Shown: in pieces, positions 19,001 to 26,053 of the stretch
Position numbering within the stretch: position 1 is the first letter of the stretch
Layout: the number at the start of each line of letters is the position of its first letter
Origin: UA16 sp002292325
GTDB taxonomy: Bacteria > Bacteroidota > Bacteroidia > Flavobacteriales_D > Sanyastnellaceae
DNA length: 64,000 nt
Direction: 5' to 3'
Assembly: GCA_943788645.1 (NCBI GenBank)
Contig: CALSRC010000004.1
Location: forward strand, 124,001-188,000
The notes under the pieces: generated by a model
What the model was told of the DNA's origin: nothing
Databases searched by the model: none
What the model saw: the letters and a program-made list of their open reading frames with translations, nothing else
Translations under genes and position numbers: made by a program

Positions 19001-19617
19001 AGGGCGTTGAGGACACCTGAAAGACAAGCTGTGCTCGTGAATTGAGCAATCAATACCTTGAGATCTTCCCCTGCGATTGCATTCGTAGAATTTTCATTTA
19101 CAGACCATGAACCACCGTTGTCTGAATTAATGTAGATGCTCTCGCCTGAGGTTGCTGAAGGATTGAAGAGATTTGGAATCCATTGCTGATTCATGTCCTC
19201 TTCAACATCAATGAGCGATTCTCCAGACCCCAAATCTGGCTCGTGCTCAATTCCTATGGTCACATAGCTGTCAAATTGAAGAGAAGGATAGGTGGCCAAA
19301 CCATCGAGTGAAATGCCCGAGGCACTTGGTCCTGATGCGTAAATGCTGTTGAAGAAGCCAGCAGAAGCGATAATTTCAGTGGGGGCATTTTGGTTTCCAA
19401 AAATGGAAATGACCCGGTCACCCGGATCTGCGGTCTCAATGTAAAAGCGGTAAGTTGTGTGATTCGAGAGATCTACTTCACCTACTTCACCAGTGTGTTC
19501 ATTGGTTATTTCGATGGACATTTGGTAGTCCTGGGCAAGTGTGGTTTGAACAACTGTGGTCAGCGTCAATACCACCCAGAAAAACCGGGATAGGCAATAA
19601 TGGCTCATTTCAGACAA
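13216..19617 (-). CDS. Giant modular secreted surface protein (intact N-terminal 2133 aa)
   Basis: The ATG at 19617 begins a signal peptide (FFWVVLTLTTVVQTTLAQ). The open frame of 2133 codons contains six copies of a globular domain of ~180-200 residues (TTYRFYIET or GFVTYRIYIKT, then PTRI(I/M)S(T/S)G, FDSYVTIGL, GGSWFIFNGNTNGxAGDD, VLLAQVTT, GxLSGxLxVQ). These alternate with about 22 Cys-rich repeats (GYDCDGNCLxDxDGDGICDxFE plus GCTDxxACNYxxxATDxDGSC). DxDxDG stretches suggest calcium binding; Cys residues are probably paired. The last three globular domains belong to the 942-bp tandem repeat. The frame breaks at ~13240 through one extra A and continues in the piece annotated at 11097-13215. 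No catalytic motif is seen. A fibrous or adhesive surface role is inference. It shares both modules with the protein at 6371-10420. The 208 bases upstream are AT-rich, with no clear TAnnTTTG promoter. Confidence 0.88.
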   Translation of the reverse strand: MSEMSHYCLSRFFWVVLTLTTVVQTTLAQDYQMSIEITNEHTGEVGEVDLSNHTTYRFYIETADPGDRVISIFGNQNAPTEIIASAGFFNSIYASGPSASGISLDGLATYPSLQFDSYVTIGIEHEPDLGSGESLIDVEEDMNQQWIPNLFNPSATSGESIYINSDNGGSWSVNENSTNAIAGEDLKVLIAQFTSTACLSGVLNALIQPADGSDSFVLAQQFNCTDCGPIGCSDPLACNYDPGAPAYPGSNANCTFAEDGFACDGNCLADADGDGICDAFEEAGCTDADALNFDPEATDDDGFCAYAEDFACTDEAACNYAPFSGPAYCLQIEPFIEHDGLVGTDDLTGYTTYRIYALCENTDDFVSSVSGDSEFPTRIMSTGDFFQSDFGGLLGSDQNPALFAFFPGAEYDSFVTIGLTESASNSNGEGTINVVDNAANPWGSNFENGNDLIIDDEIGGSWFIFNGNTNGTAGDDFRVLLAQVTTNGDLSGSMYVQFFENGNPVDEFRELIDFQQACYGPDVTFSCTYPGDVLDCDGNCLNDLDGDGVCDEDEVAGCTEILACNYDGNATDQDDSCTYAEDGYDCEGNCLSDADEDGVCDEFEVAGCTDAAACNYDASATDDNGACAYAQSGYDCQGDCLADADSDGICDAFEIAGCSDENACNFNAAATDDDGSCFAAEPGYDCDGNCLMDADGDGICDAFEINGCTDDAACNYDASATDEDGTCDFCSCSTSGLPIDETYTMTVETHAVDVVPGFTTYRFYINLLNEDDFLSSIYGNDEDEFYLNTPNGFWNSPLGAVVASEINPAFFVFFPEIGADSWVTIGIESQNVGAESAISSVESADQPWTGSFAAGTSNGQDIAMNDMAGGAWYVLNGTPNGLPDGNGRVLFMQITMDSNDGAPSGLINAQVFVNGTGSNDLRLTFDFDGSGEFTPDGFDPGTSENACGCTDPLAFNYDESAQYDDGSCIATLEGCLDESACNFNANANTDNGSCDFAETGYDCAGNCLNDGDGDGICDEFEVAGCTEAEACNFDAGATDNDDSCNYAESGYDCDGNCLIDADGDGVCDAFEVAGCQDSTACNFNAEATDSDDSCEYPNEGYDCGGNCLTDTDDDGVCDAFEVEGCQDAGACNYNPEATDADDSCVYAEEGYDCAGNCLTDTDGDGVCDAFEVQGCQDTAACNYNTEATDSDDSCEYAEEGYDCDGNCASDIDGDGICDPFEIGGCDDAQACNYDDNATDNDGSCDYGENGYDCEGNCISDADGDGICDEFEIAGCTDPAAANYDPLATEDDASCLDPVCIDPEACNYTATATGDYCLIVQPYQVHDGGELDGFVTYRIYIKTQSPDDFISSVSGDAESPTRIISSGSFFQSSFGGLLGSDQNPALWAFFPTAEYDSFVTVGLTQSPAAGEGTINVIESAGNTWGDNFENGQDLLIDDAIGGGWFIFNGNTNGIAGDDEQVLLAQVTTNGELSGSLYVQVFINGDPANDDRVLLDIEEACFAPGGPEVCEFPEEGYDCDGNCASDIDGDGICDPFEIGGCDDAQACNYDDNATDNDGSCDYGENGYDCEGNCISDADGDGICDEFEIAGCTDPAAANYDPLATEDDASCLDPVCIDPEACNYTATATGDYCLIVQPYQVHDGGELDGFVTYRIYIKTQSPDDFISSVSGDAESPTRIISSGSFFQSSFGGLLGSDQNPALWAFFPTAEYDSFVTVGLTQSPAAGEGTINVIESAGNTWGDNFENGQDLLIDDAIGGGWFIFNGNTNGIAGDDEQVLLAQVTTNGELSGSLYVQVFINGDPANDDRVLLDIEEACFAPGGPEVCEFPEEGYDCDGNCASDIDGDGICDPFEIGGCDDAQACNYDDNATDNDGSCDYGENGYDCEGNCISDADGDGICDEFEIAGCTDPAAANYDPLATEDDASCLDPVCIDPEACNYTATATGDYCLIVQPYQVHDGGELDGFVTYRIYIKTQSPDDFISSVSGDAESPTRIISSGSFFQSSFGGLLGSDQNPALWAFFPTAEYDSFVTVGLTQSPAAGEGTINVIESAGNTWGDNFENGQDLLIDDAIGGGWFIFNGNTNGIAGDDEQVLLAQVTTNGELSGSLYVQVFINGDPANDDRVLLDIEEALLCTRWT

Positions 19618-19826
19618 TTTGGGACTTCTAATATAAGGCCTGAACTGTCATATTATGGGTTTGGTCGAAAGAAATTATTTATTGCTCTTTAAAAACAACC
19701 ATATTATCGGCTTTTAAAGCATTTATTATTATTTAAAAATAAGTGGAATTTCATTCAAAATATCCGTTCAAAAAACGGACTTCAGTCGGTCAAAATTTGC
19801 CATTGAAATGGCTACTTTTTGGGTGC

Positions 19827-21554
19827 TCAATCTGGGCATGTCTGCCCGAAATCTGTCAAGAGTAGCAGCACGTCAGCGACACTGATGATCCCATCAGAAT
19901 TGATGTCAGTGGGGCAGTTATTATCTCCCGCTGGGAAGAGACAATTCCCATCATCTTCAGTCGATAAAGGATTGAAATTAAGTGCGTTAACGTATGTGCA
20001 ACCTGCGACTACGCACGAGGCAAAATCGCAATTTCCATCGTCTGAATTTGCTGCGACATCGTAATTGCAAGCGGCCGGATACGTACAGCCCAATACTTCG
20101 TTGCCATCTTCATTGCCATTGGGATCGCAACTTTCATCCGCTTCGTGCACTCCGAAGTTGCTCCAATCATCGATATCCAGTACGATCCACTCGCTATCTG
20201 ATTCATCACTTCCAGCTGAACTGGTCCAATCTCCTCCGTTCCCAGTGATGACTTCTGATTTGCGGACCAGGGTGTGGTTAGCGGTAGCACTGGAAACACC
20301 AGCTACATCCCAGCCTGTGCCGGGATCGCCTTGCCAATCACCAATGATGTCCAAAACGATGAAGTTCTCCGGTGAACCCGTCACCAGTGCAAAACCATCG
20401 TCACCATTGGATAAGTTGCCATAAACGAAATCGGCTGAGTTCACCAAAGCGGCTGTCGCTGAGGAATGGACGATTTTATAAACAGATGAAGGCGCCACCT
20501 CGGCGGTGGCTGGCAAGTCAACCCATGTTTCGAACATTCCAGGTGTGCTCGGTGCATTTGTTGTGTGCGCTAAAGCGAATCCTTCGAGGCTCATGGCGGC
20601 CAAGCCCGGATTAAAAATTTCGAGGTATTTGTTGTTTGAGCTTCCCTCGGCATATTCGGAAAAGAATAACGAGCAACTAGCCAGTGGTGCACCATCGCAA
20701 TCGAGGCCAGAGGCTGGAAAGATGCATGTTCCGTCGTCGGTGTTGGCATTGCCATTGTAATTGCAGGCGGTAGGATCCGTGCATCCGTTGATGATCTCTC
20801 CTTGCCAAAACCAAGCGATTTCGACCCATTCGGGATGACTTATGTACGGATTGTAGTTTCCTTGAACTTCTTGAACGCGGTTATTTCGGGTCGTTTCAAA
20901 TTCATCAATGGGGTCTGCCAAGTGCCAATCATACAGCATGTCGAGGTTGCCAACTTCGGTGATGTCTCCAGCTTGAGTAGGGTACATCGTATAGAAGTAA
21001 AATACTTTCCGAGCAATGTCTCCTTTGACGTTTTCCTTCGGCTCCCAAGTTGAACCAGATCGTTCCGACCAAGCATCGGGATTATCTGGAATATTTCCTT
21101 GTGTAACGTACGTTCCTGAAGAATTGACACCGTACCATTGGGCGTTTTCATCGGGTACTTCCGCATAGGGCGAGTTGCCCCGAGATGAATTGGCACTGCC
21201 ATGGGAAGGACGGATGTTGAAAAGGTCGGATTTCATCGGAGATAGACTCCCAAAATAACTTTGTGGGATGATGTGTTCCGTATTAATGGGATTTAAATAG
21301 GTCGTGAACTCCGATGCTTGGGTGAACCCAGTGTAAATGCACTCGATGATACCATTGGACTCATCGGTGTACCCAAACATTTGGTTTCTGGCGCCATTGT
21401 ATCCCAGGTCATCAAAAAATGGAGTGTACCATTCTGCTTTGATCCAGCTTCGCAGGGCTTCGGAATTCAGTGTGCCTGGATCATTGGGTTGACTCCAGCC
21501 CATTGCCGCGCATAAAAGTGCACTGGAAATAAGAAGTATTTTGATTAAATTCAT
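19827..21554 (-). CDS. Secreted endonuclease I with lamin-tail domain, Cys-rich repeats and dockerin-like tail
   Basis: A 575-aa extracellular nuclease. After a signal peptide (LLISSALLCAAMGWSQ) comes an endonuclease I (NucM/EndA type) domain, about residues 30-250. It is recognised by NTEHIIPQSYFG and the following DLFNIRPSHGSANSSRGNS, the catalytic His and metal-binding region. One GCTDPTACNY repeat follows. Then comes a lamin-tail domain (~290-420: FFSEYAEGSSNNKYLEIFNP), a beta-sandwich commonly attached to secreted nucleases. Two more Cys-rich repeats and a C-terminal tail NCPTDINSDGIISVADVLLL...TCPD end the protein. Enzymes of this family cut DNA to short fragments. The shared repeats and tail tie it to the giant protein, which follows on the same strand 209 bases downstream. 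A hairpin near 19766-19782 in that gap might end or attenuate transcription. Confidence 0.9.
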   Translation of the reverse strand: MNLIKILLISSALLCAAMGWSQPNDPGTLNSEALRSWIKAEWYTPFFDDLGYNGARNQMFGYTDESNGIIECIYTGFTQASEFTTYLNPINTEHIIPQSYFGSLSPMKSDLFNIRPSHGSANSSRGNSPYAEVPDENAQWYGVNSSGTYVTQGNIPDNPDAWSERSGSTWEPKENVKGDIARKVFYFYTMYPTQAGDITEVGNLDMLYDWHLADPIDEFETTRNNRVQEVQGNYNPYISHPEWVEIAWFWQGEIINGCTDPTACNYNGNANTDDGTCIFPASGLDCDGAPLASCSLFFSEYAEGSSNNKYLEIFNPGLAAMSLEGFALAHTTNAPSTPGMFETWVDLPATAEVAPSSVYKIVHSSATAALVNSADFVYGNLSNGDDGFALVTGSPENFIVLDIIGDWQGDPGTGWDVAGVSSATANHTLVRKSEVITGNGGDWTSSAGSDESDSEWIVLDIDDWSNFGVHEADESCDPNGNEDGNEVLGCTYPAACNYDVAANSDDGNCDFASCVVAGCTYVNALNFNPLSTEDDGNCLFPAGDNNCPTDINSDGIISVADVLLLLTDFGQTCPD

Positions 21555-21575
21555 ATTGAGTCGATTCAGGTGAAG

Positions 21576-23138
21576 TTATTGTTTTATGAAGTGCAACTCC
21601 GTAAAATCAAAGTCAGGATTGGGAACGTCAATGTCGAGGCTTTCAATGCCGCCTTTTGGGTTCATCGAAAAATGAGCGGTTCCACTTGGGAGCATCATTT
21701 GACGATCCCAATGAAGACGAAAGGTATCGAAATGCCAATGGTCTAGGTGACCGATAAACAAAGGTGTAGGCTCAAACTTGATGCCCAATGTTTCACCTTC
21801 GATTGCAATGGTGACGGCACCGTACATTGGATCCAGGTAAGAACCAACGTAATTTTCCAATGGCAGGGATGGTTGGGTTCCCGGAATGCGACTTGCATCC
21901 AATGCGGCCTGCTCAGCGAGTTTTTCCGCAGGTGCCGCAGCCTTTCTCTCCCTCAAAAAATCCAGGAGCGGTGTGTCTTTGTCGTTTTCCAATAAAATGC
22001 CCAGCGCATCATAGCCCAAGGCCCAAGGCACCGAACTATTGGTATTGGTGGCAATGAAGACGCCCAATTTTTCTTCCGGCACCAACATCTGCCGTGAGAT
22101 CATGCCGTCATACCCGCCCGAATGGCCCACTGTCTTGTAGCCGTGCAAAGTGGAAAGTTCCCAACCCAATCCGTATCCTCGAAAGTGCACAGATGGAAGT
22201 CGTTCTTGGTAAAATCTAGAAACGGGAATGGGAGTATGAAGGCTCCACATCTTTTGTGTTTGTTCCGGTTCCCAGAGCCTTCCGTTTTCCGTGCGACCAC
22301 TATCCAATTGGACAATCATCCATTTCCCCATTTCTTCGACACTCGCAATGAGCGCTCCCGCCGGTGCCATGTTATCCCAATTGACCCAATCAATGCTCAC
22401 GAGACGGTCGTCTTCTAATGCATTGTGGGGCTTTGCGACATTGCTAAATTTCGGCAACGACTTGACGGAAAGTGCCGCTCGTTTGATGCCCATGGGGCGA
22501 AGGAGGGAATCTGTGATGCATTGGTTCCAAGGCTGTCCCGTTACACGTTCGATGACTTTTCCTGCAGCGATGTACAGGATGTTTTGATACCCAAACTCTG
22601 TTCTGAAACTGCTCGTTGGTTGAAGAAGACGCGCGCGTTCGAGCACTTCATCTGATGTCAACGAAGTGCCGTACCAGAGCAGATCACCCGAAAATGTGGC
22701 CAAGCCACTCCTGTGGCAGAGTAAATCGGCAATTCGTAATTCCGAAGTGACATACGGGTCGTACAATTCGAAGTTGGGCAAATAATCTTGAACTCGGTCA
22801 TTCCAACTCAGCGCACCGGCGTCCACGAGCTGCGCCAAAGCTGCGCTGGTAAAAGCTTTGGTATTGGAGGCTACGGCATAGAGACTTTCTGGATTGGCTA
22901 ATATTTCGGATGATGCATCCAAAACCCCGTGGGATTTGGACCACACCAATTTTCCGTTGTGGACGACCGCGACAGATAGCGATGGCAACTGCAGCGTTTC
23001 CACGGCCTCAGCCATGGCCTTGTCCAAACGCATCCACTGCTTATTACTGACCGTCAAGTCTCCTTGTCCCCATGCGGACGAGAGAAAAAGGCACGTAAAA
23101 ATTATTCCCGATGAGATCGCTATAATTTGAATGCGCAT
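21576..23138 (-). CDS. Serine hydrolase of the class-C beta-lactamase family
   Basis: The protein has the penicillin-binding-like transpeptidase fold used by class-C beta-lactamases, esterases and D-amino peptidases. Catalytic motifs are SNTK in the SxxK position, YQN as the YxN motif and HSGG in place of KTG. A C-terminal beta domain of ~100 residues (from about NYVGSYLDPMYGAV) is of the DUF3471 kind seen in this group. The open frame extends upstream to 23291, but that stretch overlaps the divergent gene at 23179. The ATG at 23138 directly precedes a signal peptide (IIAISSGIIFTCLFLSSAWG), so I use it (520 aa); 23159 is also possible. It is probably periplasmic. Substrate unknown; the HSGG motif is more common in esterase or peptidase members than in true beta-lactamases. 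Confidence 0.85.
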   Translation of the reverse strand: MRIQIIAISSGIIFTCLFLSSAWGQGDLTVSNKQWMRLDKAMAEAVETLQLPSLSVAVVHNGKLVWSKSHGVLDASSEILANPESLYAVASNTKAFTSAALAQLVDAGALSWNDRVQDYLPNFELYDPYVTSELRIADLLCHRSGLATFSGDLLWYGTSLTSDEVLERARLLQPTSSFRTEFGYQNILYIAAGKVIERVTGQPWNQCITDSLLRPMGIKRAALSVKSLPKFSNVAKPHNALEDDRLVSIDWVNWDNMAPAGALIASVEEMGKWMIVQLDSGRTENGRLWEPEQTQKMWSLHTPIPVSRFYQERLPSVHFRGYGLGWELSTLHGYKTVGHSGGYDGMISRQMLVPEEKLGVFIATNTNSSVPWALGYDALGILLENDKDTPLLDFLRERKAAAPAEKLAEQAALDASRIPGTQPSLPLENYVGSYLDPMYGAVTIAIEGETLGIKFEPTPLFIGHLDHWHFDTFRLHWDRQMMLPSGTAHFSMNPKGGIESLDIDVPNPDFDFTELHFIKQ

Positions 23139-23178
23139 GGATGAAATTTGATCCTTCATAAAAGCTAATTTCGGGCAC

Positions 23179-23787
23179 ATGACATCGAAAGCATTAAAAA
23201 TTGGTGATAAAGTGCGTTTCCTTAACGATGCAGGGGAAGGAGTTGTCACGCAAATTCTAGAAAATGGACAAGTCATGGTGGAGGATGACAATGGTTTTGA
23301 ATACGCTCACTTGGCTGGTAAACTTATTGGGGTAGAAAATGCGCAGGTTGAGTCTCAGGCATACGATCGCGCAATTCCGACCGTTTTGGAGATTTTGCAT
23401 CAAGAAATTTCTCCCGAGCATCAAAAAAGAGTGGAAAAGGATTTTAAAACCAAGTACCGTGAGGCTCAGTCAACGTCGCACTCCGCCGCTGAATTTGAAG
23501 TCGATCTGCACCTGCATGCCATCGTTGATTCCCAACGTGGGTTAAGTCCTGCGGTGATGCTTGAACTGCAAATTGCGCATTTTGAGCGCATGCTTCAAAT
23601 TGGCATCCGTCAGAGAACCAAGAAAATGGTGTTCATACACGGAATCGGACAAGGCGTTCTGCGTCATCAGATTTGGAGCCGGGTGGAACAATACTATCCG
23701 GATTGTACGTGCAGGTCTGCTGATCCTCGCAAGTTCGGAAGCGGTGCAACGGAAGTCTGGATCGGAGAGGCCGCGTTTGGTGCCTGA
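23179..23787 (+). CDS. DUF2027-type protein with C-terminal Smr domain
   Basis: The 202-aa cytosolic protein begins with a small beta domain (IGDKVRFLNDAGEGVVTQIL), as in the DUF2027 family of Bacteroidota. It ends in a Smr (small MutS-related) domain. The Smr signature is VDLHLHAI near residue 113 and FIHGIGQGVLR near residue 153; this HGxGxGxLR loop is the nucleic-acid nicking or binding site in the family. The Smr domain is found in MutS2 and in stand-alone endonucleases, with roles in recombination control or ribosome rescue. Which applies here is unknown. It is divergent from the serine hydrolase (40 bases between the starts) and converges with the next minus-strand gene, whose stop is only 3 bases away. 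Confidence 0.85.
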   Translation: MTSKALKIGDKVRFLNDAGEGVVTQILENGQVMVEDDNGFEYAHLAGKLIGVENAQVESQAYDRAIPTVLEILHQEISPEHQKRVEKDFKTKYREAQSTSHSAAEFEVDLHLHAIVDSQRGLSPAVMLELQIAHFERMLQIGIRQRTKKMVFIHGIGQGVLRHQIWSRVEQYYPDCTCRSADPRKFGSGATEVWIGEAAFGA

Positions 23788-23790
23788 GCG

Positions 23791-24690
23791 CTAATCTTTT
23801 TGCGTCTCCTGCGCTTTTTGGTCAGCCCATTCGCGCGCGACGGTTTTCAAATCGCGCTCCGGGTCTCGTATGGTCAATTGTTTTGAGTCGAGGACGACGG
23901 GCTGCTCCAATTCTTCCCACACGGTGCATTCGAGGCGATAACGCGTCACGCCATTGGCATCTTTGCTTTCAATGGATTGAATTGGAAATTTCTGAGCAAC
24001 AGCAGGAAGATCCAAAGCTTCAATCGGTTGAAGGCAGATCCATTGGTAAATGGCCTGCGCACATTCCGCATCTTTTTCGGCCATCAATGAAATGGTCAAG
24101 GTCTCGCCCTCTGAAGACTTCGTCCAGGTATCAGGCCCTTGATCGCTTTGTTTGTTTTGGGTCCAGGCTTTCGATTTCTTGGGAAGGAATACGCTTGGGT
24201 TTCCTGTGAATCCTGCCTGTTCAGCAATGCGAGCAGGAATATAGGAGCCTTCGAGCTTGTCGAGATTGAGGGTGGCTGCTCGGCCCGTAGCAGGATCCAA
24301 ATAAAAAACCTCCCGTGATCGCTCCGACTTGGGCTTCCATATTGCAGGTCCATTCGGTTCTTCGGGGTTGTACCAAAATTCCTGCAGTTGGCTTTGGCCT
24401 GCTCGTTCGATGGTGATTTCTGCGCGATAGGTCCAGACGTATTCGTCCGTTCCCAATTGGCTTTGGCTGAAAGCGGCGATTTCTTTTCTTAATGCATCTT
24501 GGGTTGCAACCCTTTCCAAACGAGCGGAGTCCATAAGGGTGGAATCCAGCGTGTCAACCTGTGGGATGGAATGCGTCAGGGAGTCCGTTGAAATGGTCTC
24601 CTCAGCTGTTTGACCATAAACCGGTGAAATCACCGCAAAAACCAAGGGTGTCAGGCTTGCTAAGACACATTTTCGTGACAGGTTAATCAT
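23791..24690 (-). CDS. Hypothetical secreted protein
   Basis: Not recognised. The ATG at 24690 begins a signal peptide (CVLASLTPLVFAVISPVYGQ). A longer frame back to 24753 would overlap the next gene, so I prefer 24690, giving 299 aa. The mature part starts with a Ser/Thr-rich stretch. It continues with a probable beta-rich domain (VWTYRAEITIERAGQSQLQE, then FYLDPATGRAATLNLDKLEG) and ends in a charged helix. A domain resembling DUF4412 (a frequent periplasmic fold in Bacteroidota) is possible but not supported by a clear motif. It follows another unknown secreted protein 20 bases away on the same strand; the two are probably co-transcribed. Confidence 0.7.
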   Translation of the reverse strand: MINLSRKCVLASLTPLVFAVISPVYGQTAEETISTDSLTHSIPQVDTLDSTLMDSARLERVATQDALRKEIAAFSQSQLGTDEYVWTYRAEITIERAGQSQLQEFWYNPEEPNGPAIWKPKSERSREVFYLDPATGRAATLNLDKLEGSYIPARIAEQAGFTGNPSVFLPKKSKAWTQNKQSDQGPDTWTKSSEGETLTISLMAEKDAECAQAIYQWICLQPIEALDLPAVAQKFPIQSIESKDANGVTRYRLECTVWEELEQPVVLDSKQLTIRDPERDLKTVAREWADQKAQETQKD

Positions 24691-24710
24691 AAAACAAAGA
24701 TACGATCCAA

Positions 24711-25610
24711 TCAATTTCGCACGCGCCTTCTCAGTTTTTTTGGATTGTTCCAAGGGCTAACAAGTTCAGGGTCCCTGACATCAATGTCAGGCTGAAGCAG
24801 CCATTGTCCCTTTTTCCATACCAATCCATCATAGGACATGTCCGGACCGTAAAACGCTGTTTGTCCTTCGAGTTCTTTGCGCGGAGGACTGAGGTGATCC
24901 ATGACAATCATGTCCATGTCTTCTCGCCACTGCAGCATAGCAGAAACCTGATCAGAATACTCGAGAATGTAACGTTTGGTGGTGCCCCGGCCAGCTGAAA
25001 TGATGGGGACTCCAAATTTTAACTTGTTTCCGCTGACCATGAGGGTTTCGACGATTTTGCGAGTCCGAATGTTGTCCGCACCATCCCATCCCAGCAAAGT
25101 GTAAACCGGGCGATTGCCTTGGTACCGGATGAGCGCTTTGTAATAAACCGCCCCAGGCCACTCCTTTGACGTGTAACGCGATTTGGTGTCGAGTGTTGGC
25201 CGCAATGAAGTAGCCTTTTTAAAACGCAGCGGATCAACCAATTGCTCGCCTTTGCTAGAAGTGTAAACAACGACCCCGCCATACACCTGCCGCTGTTTGG
25301 ATGTTTCGACATTCCAAGAGATGACGGCTATGTGATCTTCCCCAGATCCAGCTTCCGCAAAGCCTAATACATTTTTGAATGGAGCGCATGCCGCTGATTG
25401 AAAAGGCTCTTTTTCCCAATAGTCAACCAAAGCCAATGTCATGGACTTACTTTCTGCTAGCCTCGCCTCATCGGTTGGGAGTTTCTGCAAATTTTGATAC
25501 CGTTGTGCGAAATCTTCGAGCGATTTCAATTCTTGAGCCCTGCACGTTTGTGCAACAATCAGGATCAAAAAGATGGGGAGGAAGGCGTGAGCCGTAAACC
25601 GTATGCGCAT
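24711..25610 (-). CDS. Hypothetical secreted protein
   Basis: Not recognised. 299 aa with a clear signal peptide (AFLPIFLILIVAQTCRA). The body has an alternating hydrophobic pattern with segments such as IAVISWNVETSKQRQVYGGV and YYKALIRYQGNRPVYTLLGW, which suggests a beta-rich or beta-propeller-like fold. The end is basic (NNPKKLRRRVRN). There are no Cys pairs, lipobox or sorting domain, so a soluble periplasmic location is likely. It is first in a probable two-gene unit with the secreted unknown at 23791-24690 and lies 38 bases downstream of the ferredoxin gene, also on the minus strand. Confidence 0.72.
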   Translation of the reverse strand: MRIRFTAHAFLPIFLILIVAQTCRAQELKSLEDFAQRYQNLQKLPTDEARLAESKSMTLALVDYWEKEPFQSAACAPFKNVLGFAEAGSGEDHIAVISWNVETSKQRQVYGGVVVYTSSKGEQLVDPLRFKKATSLRPTLDTKSRYTSKEWPGAVYYKALIRYQGNRPVYTLLGWDGADNIRTRKIVETLMVSGNKLKFGVPIISAGRGTTKRYILEYSDQVSAMLQWREDMDMIVMDHLSPPRKELEGQTAFYGPDMSYDGLVWKKGQWLLQPDIDVRDPELVSPWNNPKKLRRRVRN

Positions 25611-25648
25611 GGAAATGAAACGGTGATTAACGCAAGTGGATTGTCTCC

Positions 25649-25996
25649 TTACAAATGAAGGAAGGATTTTTTGGCCAAAAGCAGCTCTTCTGATTCCCGG
25701 TGCTCGGGATCATCGACACAACAATCGACTGGACAAACGGCAGCGCATTGCGGCTCGTCATGAAACCCAACACATTCTGTGCACTTCTCATGGGCGATGA
25801 AGTAGACGTCCATGTTACGTGGATCTTGCTCTTGCTCTGCGTTGACGGTTCCTCCGGTTGGGTGATCCCCTTGACCTTGAAAACCGGTTCCATCTGAAAA
25901 TTGCCATCCTGCGCCACCTTCATAAATGGCGTTGTTTGGACATTCGGGTTCGCATGCACCGCAATTGATGCATTCATCTGTAATCATTATGGCCAT
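25649..25996 (-). CDS. 2[4Fe-4S] ferredoxin
   Basis: A 115-aa electron carrier with two iron-sulphur cluster motifs. The first is CINCGACEPECP (C-x2-C-x2-C-x3-C). The second, CTECVGFHDEPQCAAVCP, has the eight-residue insertion between the second and third Cys, typical of the Allochromatium-type ferredoxins. Between the motifs lies an extra loop of about 40 residues. A longer open frame exists to 26137, but the ATG at 25996 directly precedes MAIMITDECINCG and matches the family start. The gene diverges from the acyl-CoA reductase gene 57 bases away, a pairing I recall from other Bacteroidota. Its redox partner is not known. Confidence 0.92.
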   Translation of the reverse strand: MAIMITDECINCGACEPECPNNAIYEGGAGWQFSDGTGFQGQGDHPTGGTVNAEQEQDPRNMDVYFIAHEKCTECVGFHDEPQCAAVCPVDCCVDDPEHRESEELLLAKKSFLHL

Positions 25997-26053
25997 GATG
26001 TCACTAAGATCTCTGGTTGCAACGTTAAATTTGTAGCGAAGATACGCACTGAC

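Noticed and set aside
22894..23291. Longer N-terminus of the serine hydrolase (start 23291)
   Set aside because: The extra 51 codons overlap the divergent DUF2027-Smr gene and come before the signal peptide.
25901..26053. Longer N-terminus of the acyl-CoA reductase (start 25901)
   Set aside because: It overlaps the ferredoxin coding region on the other strand and has no family-like residues.
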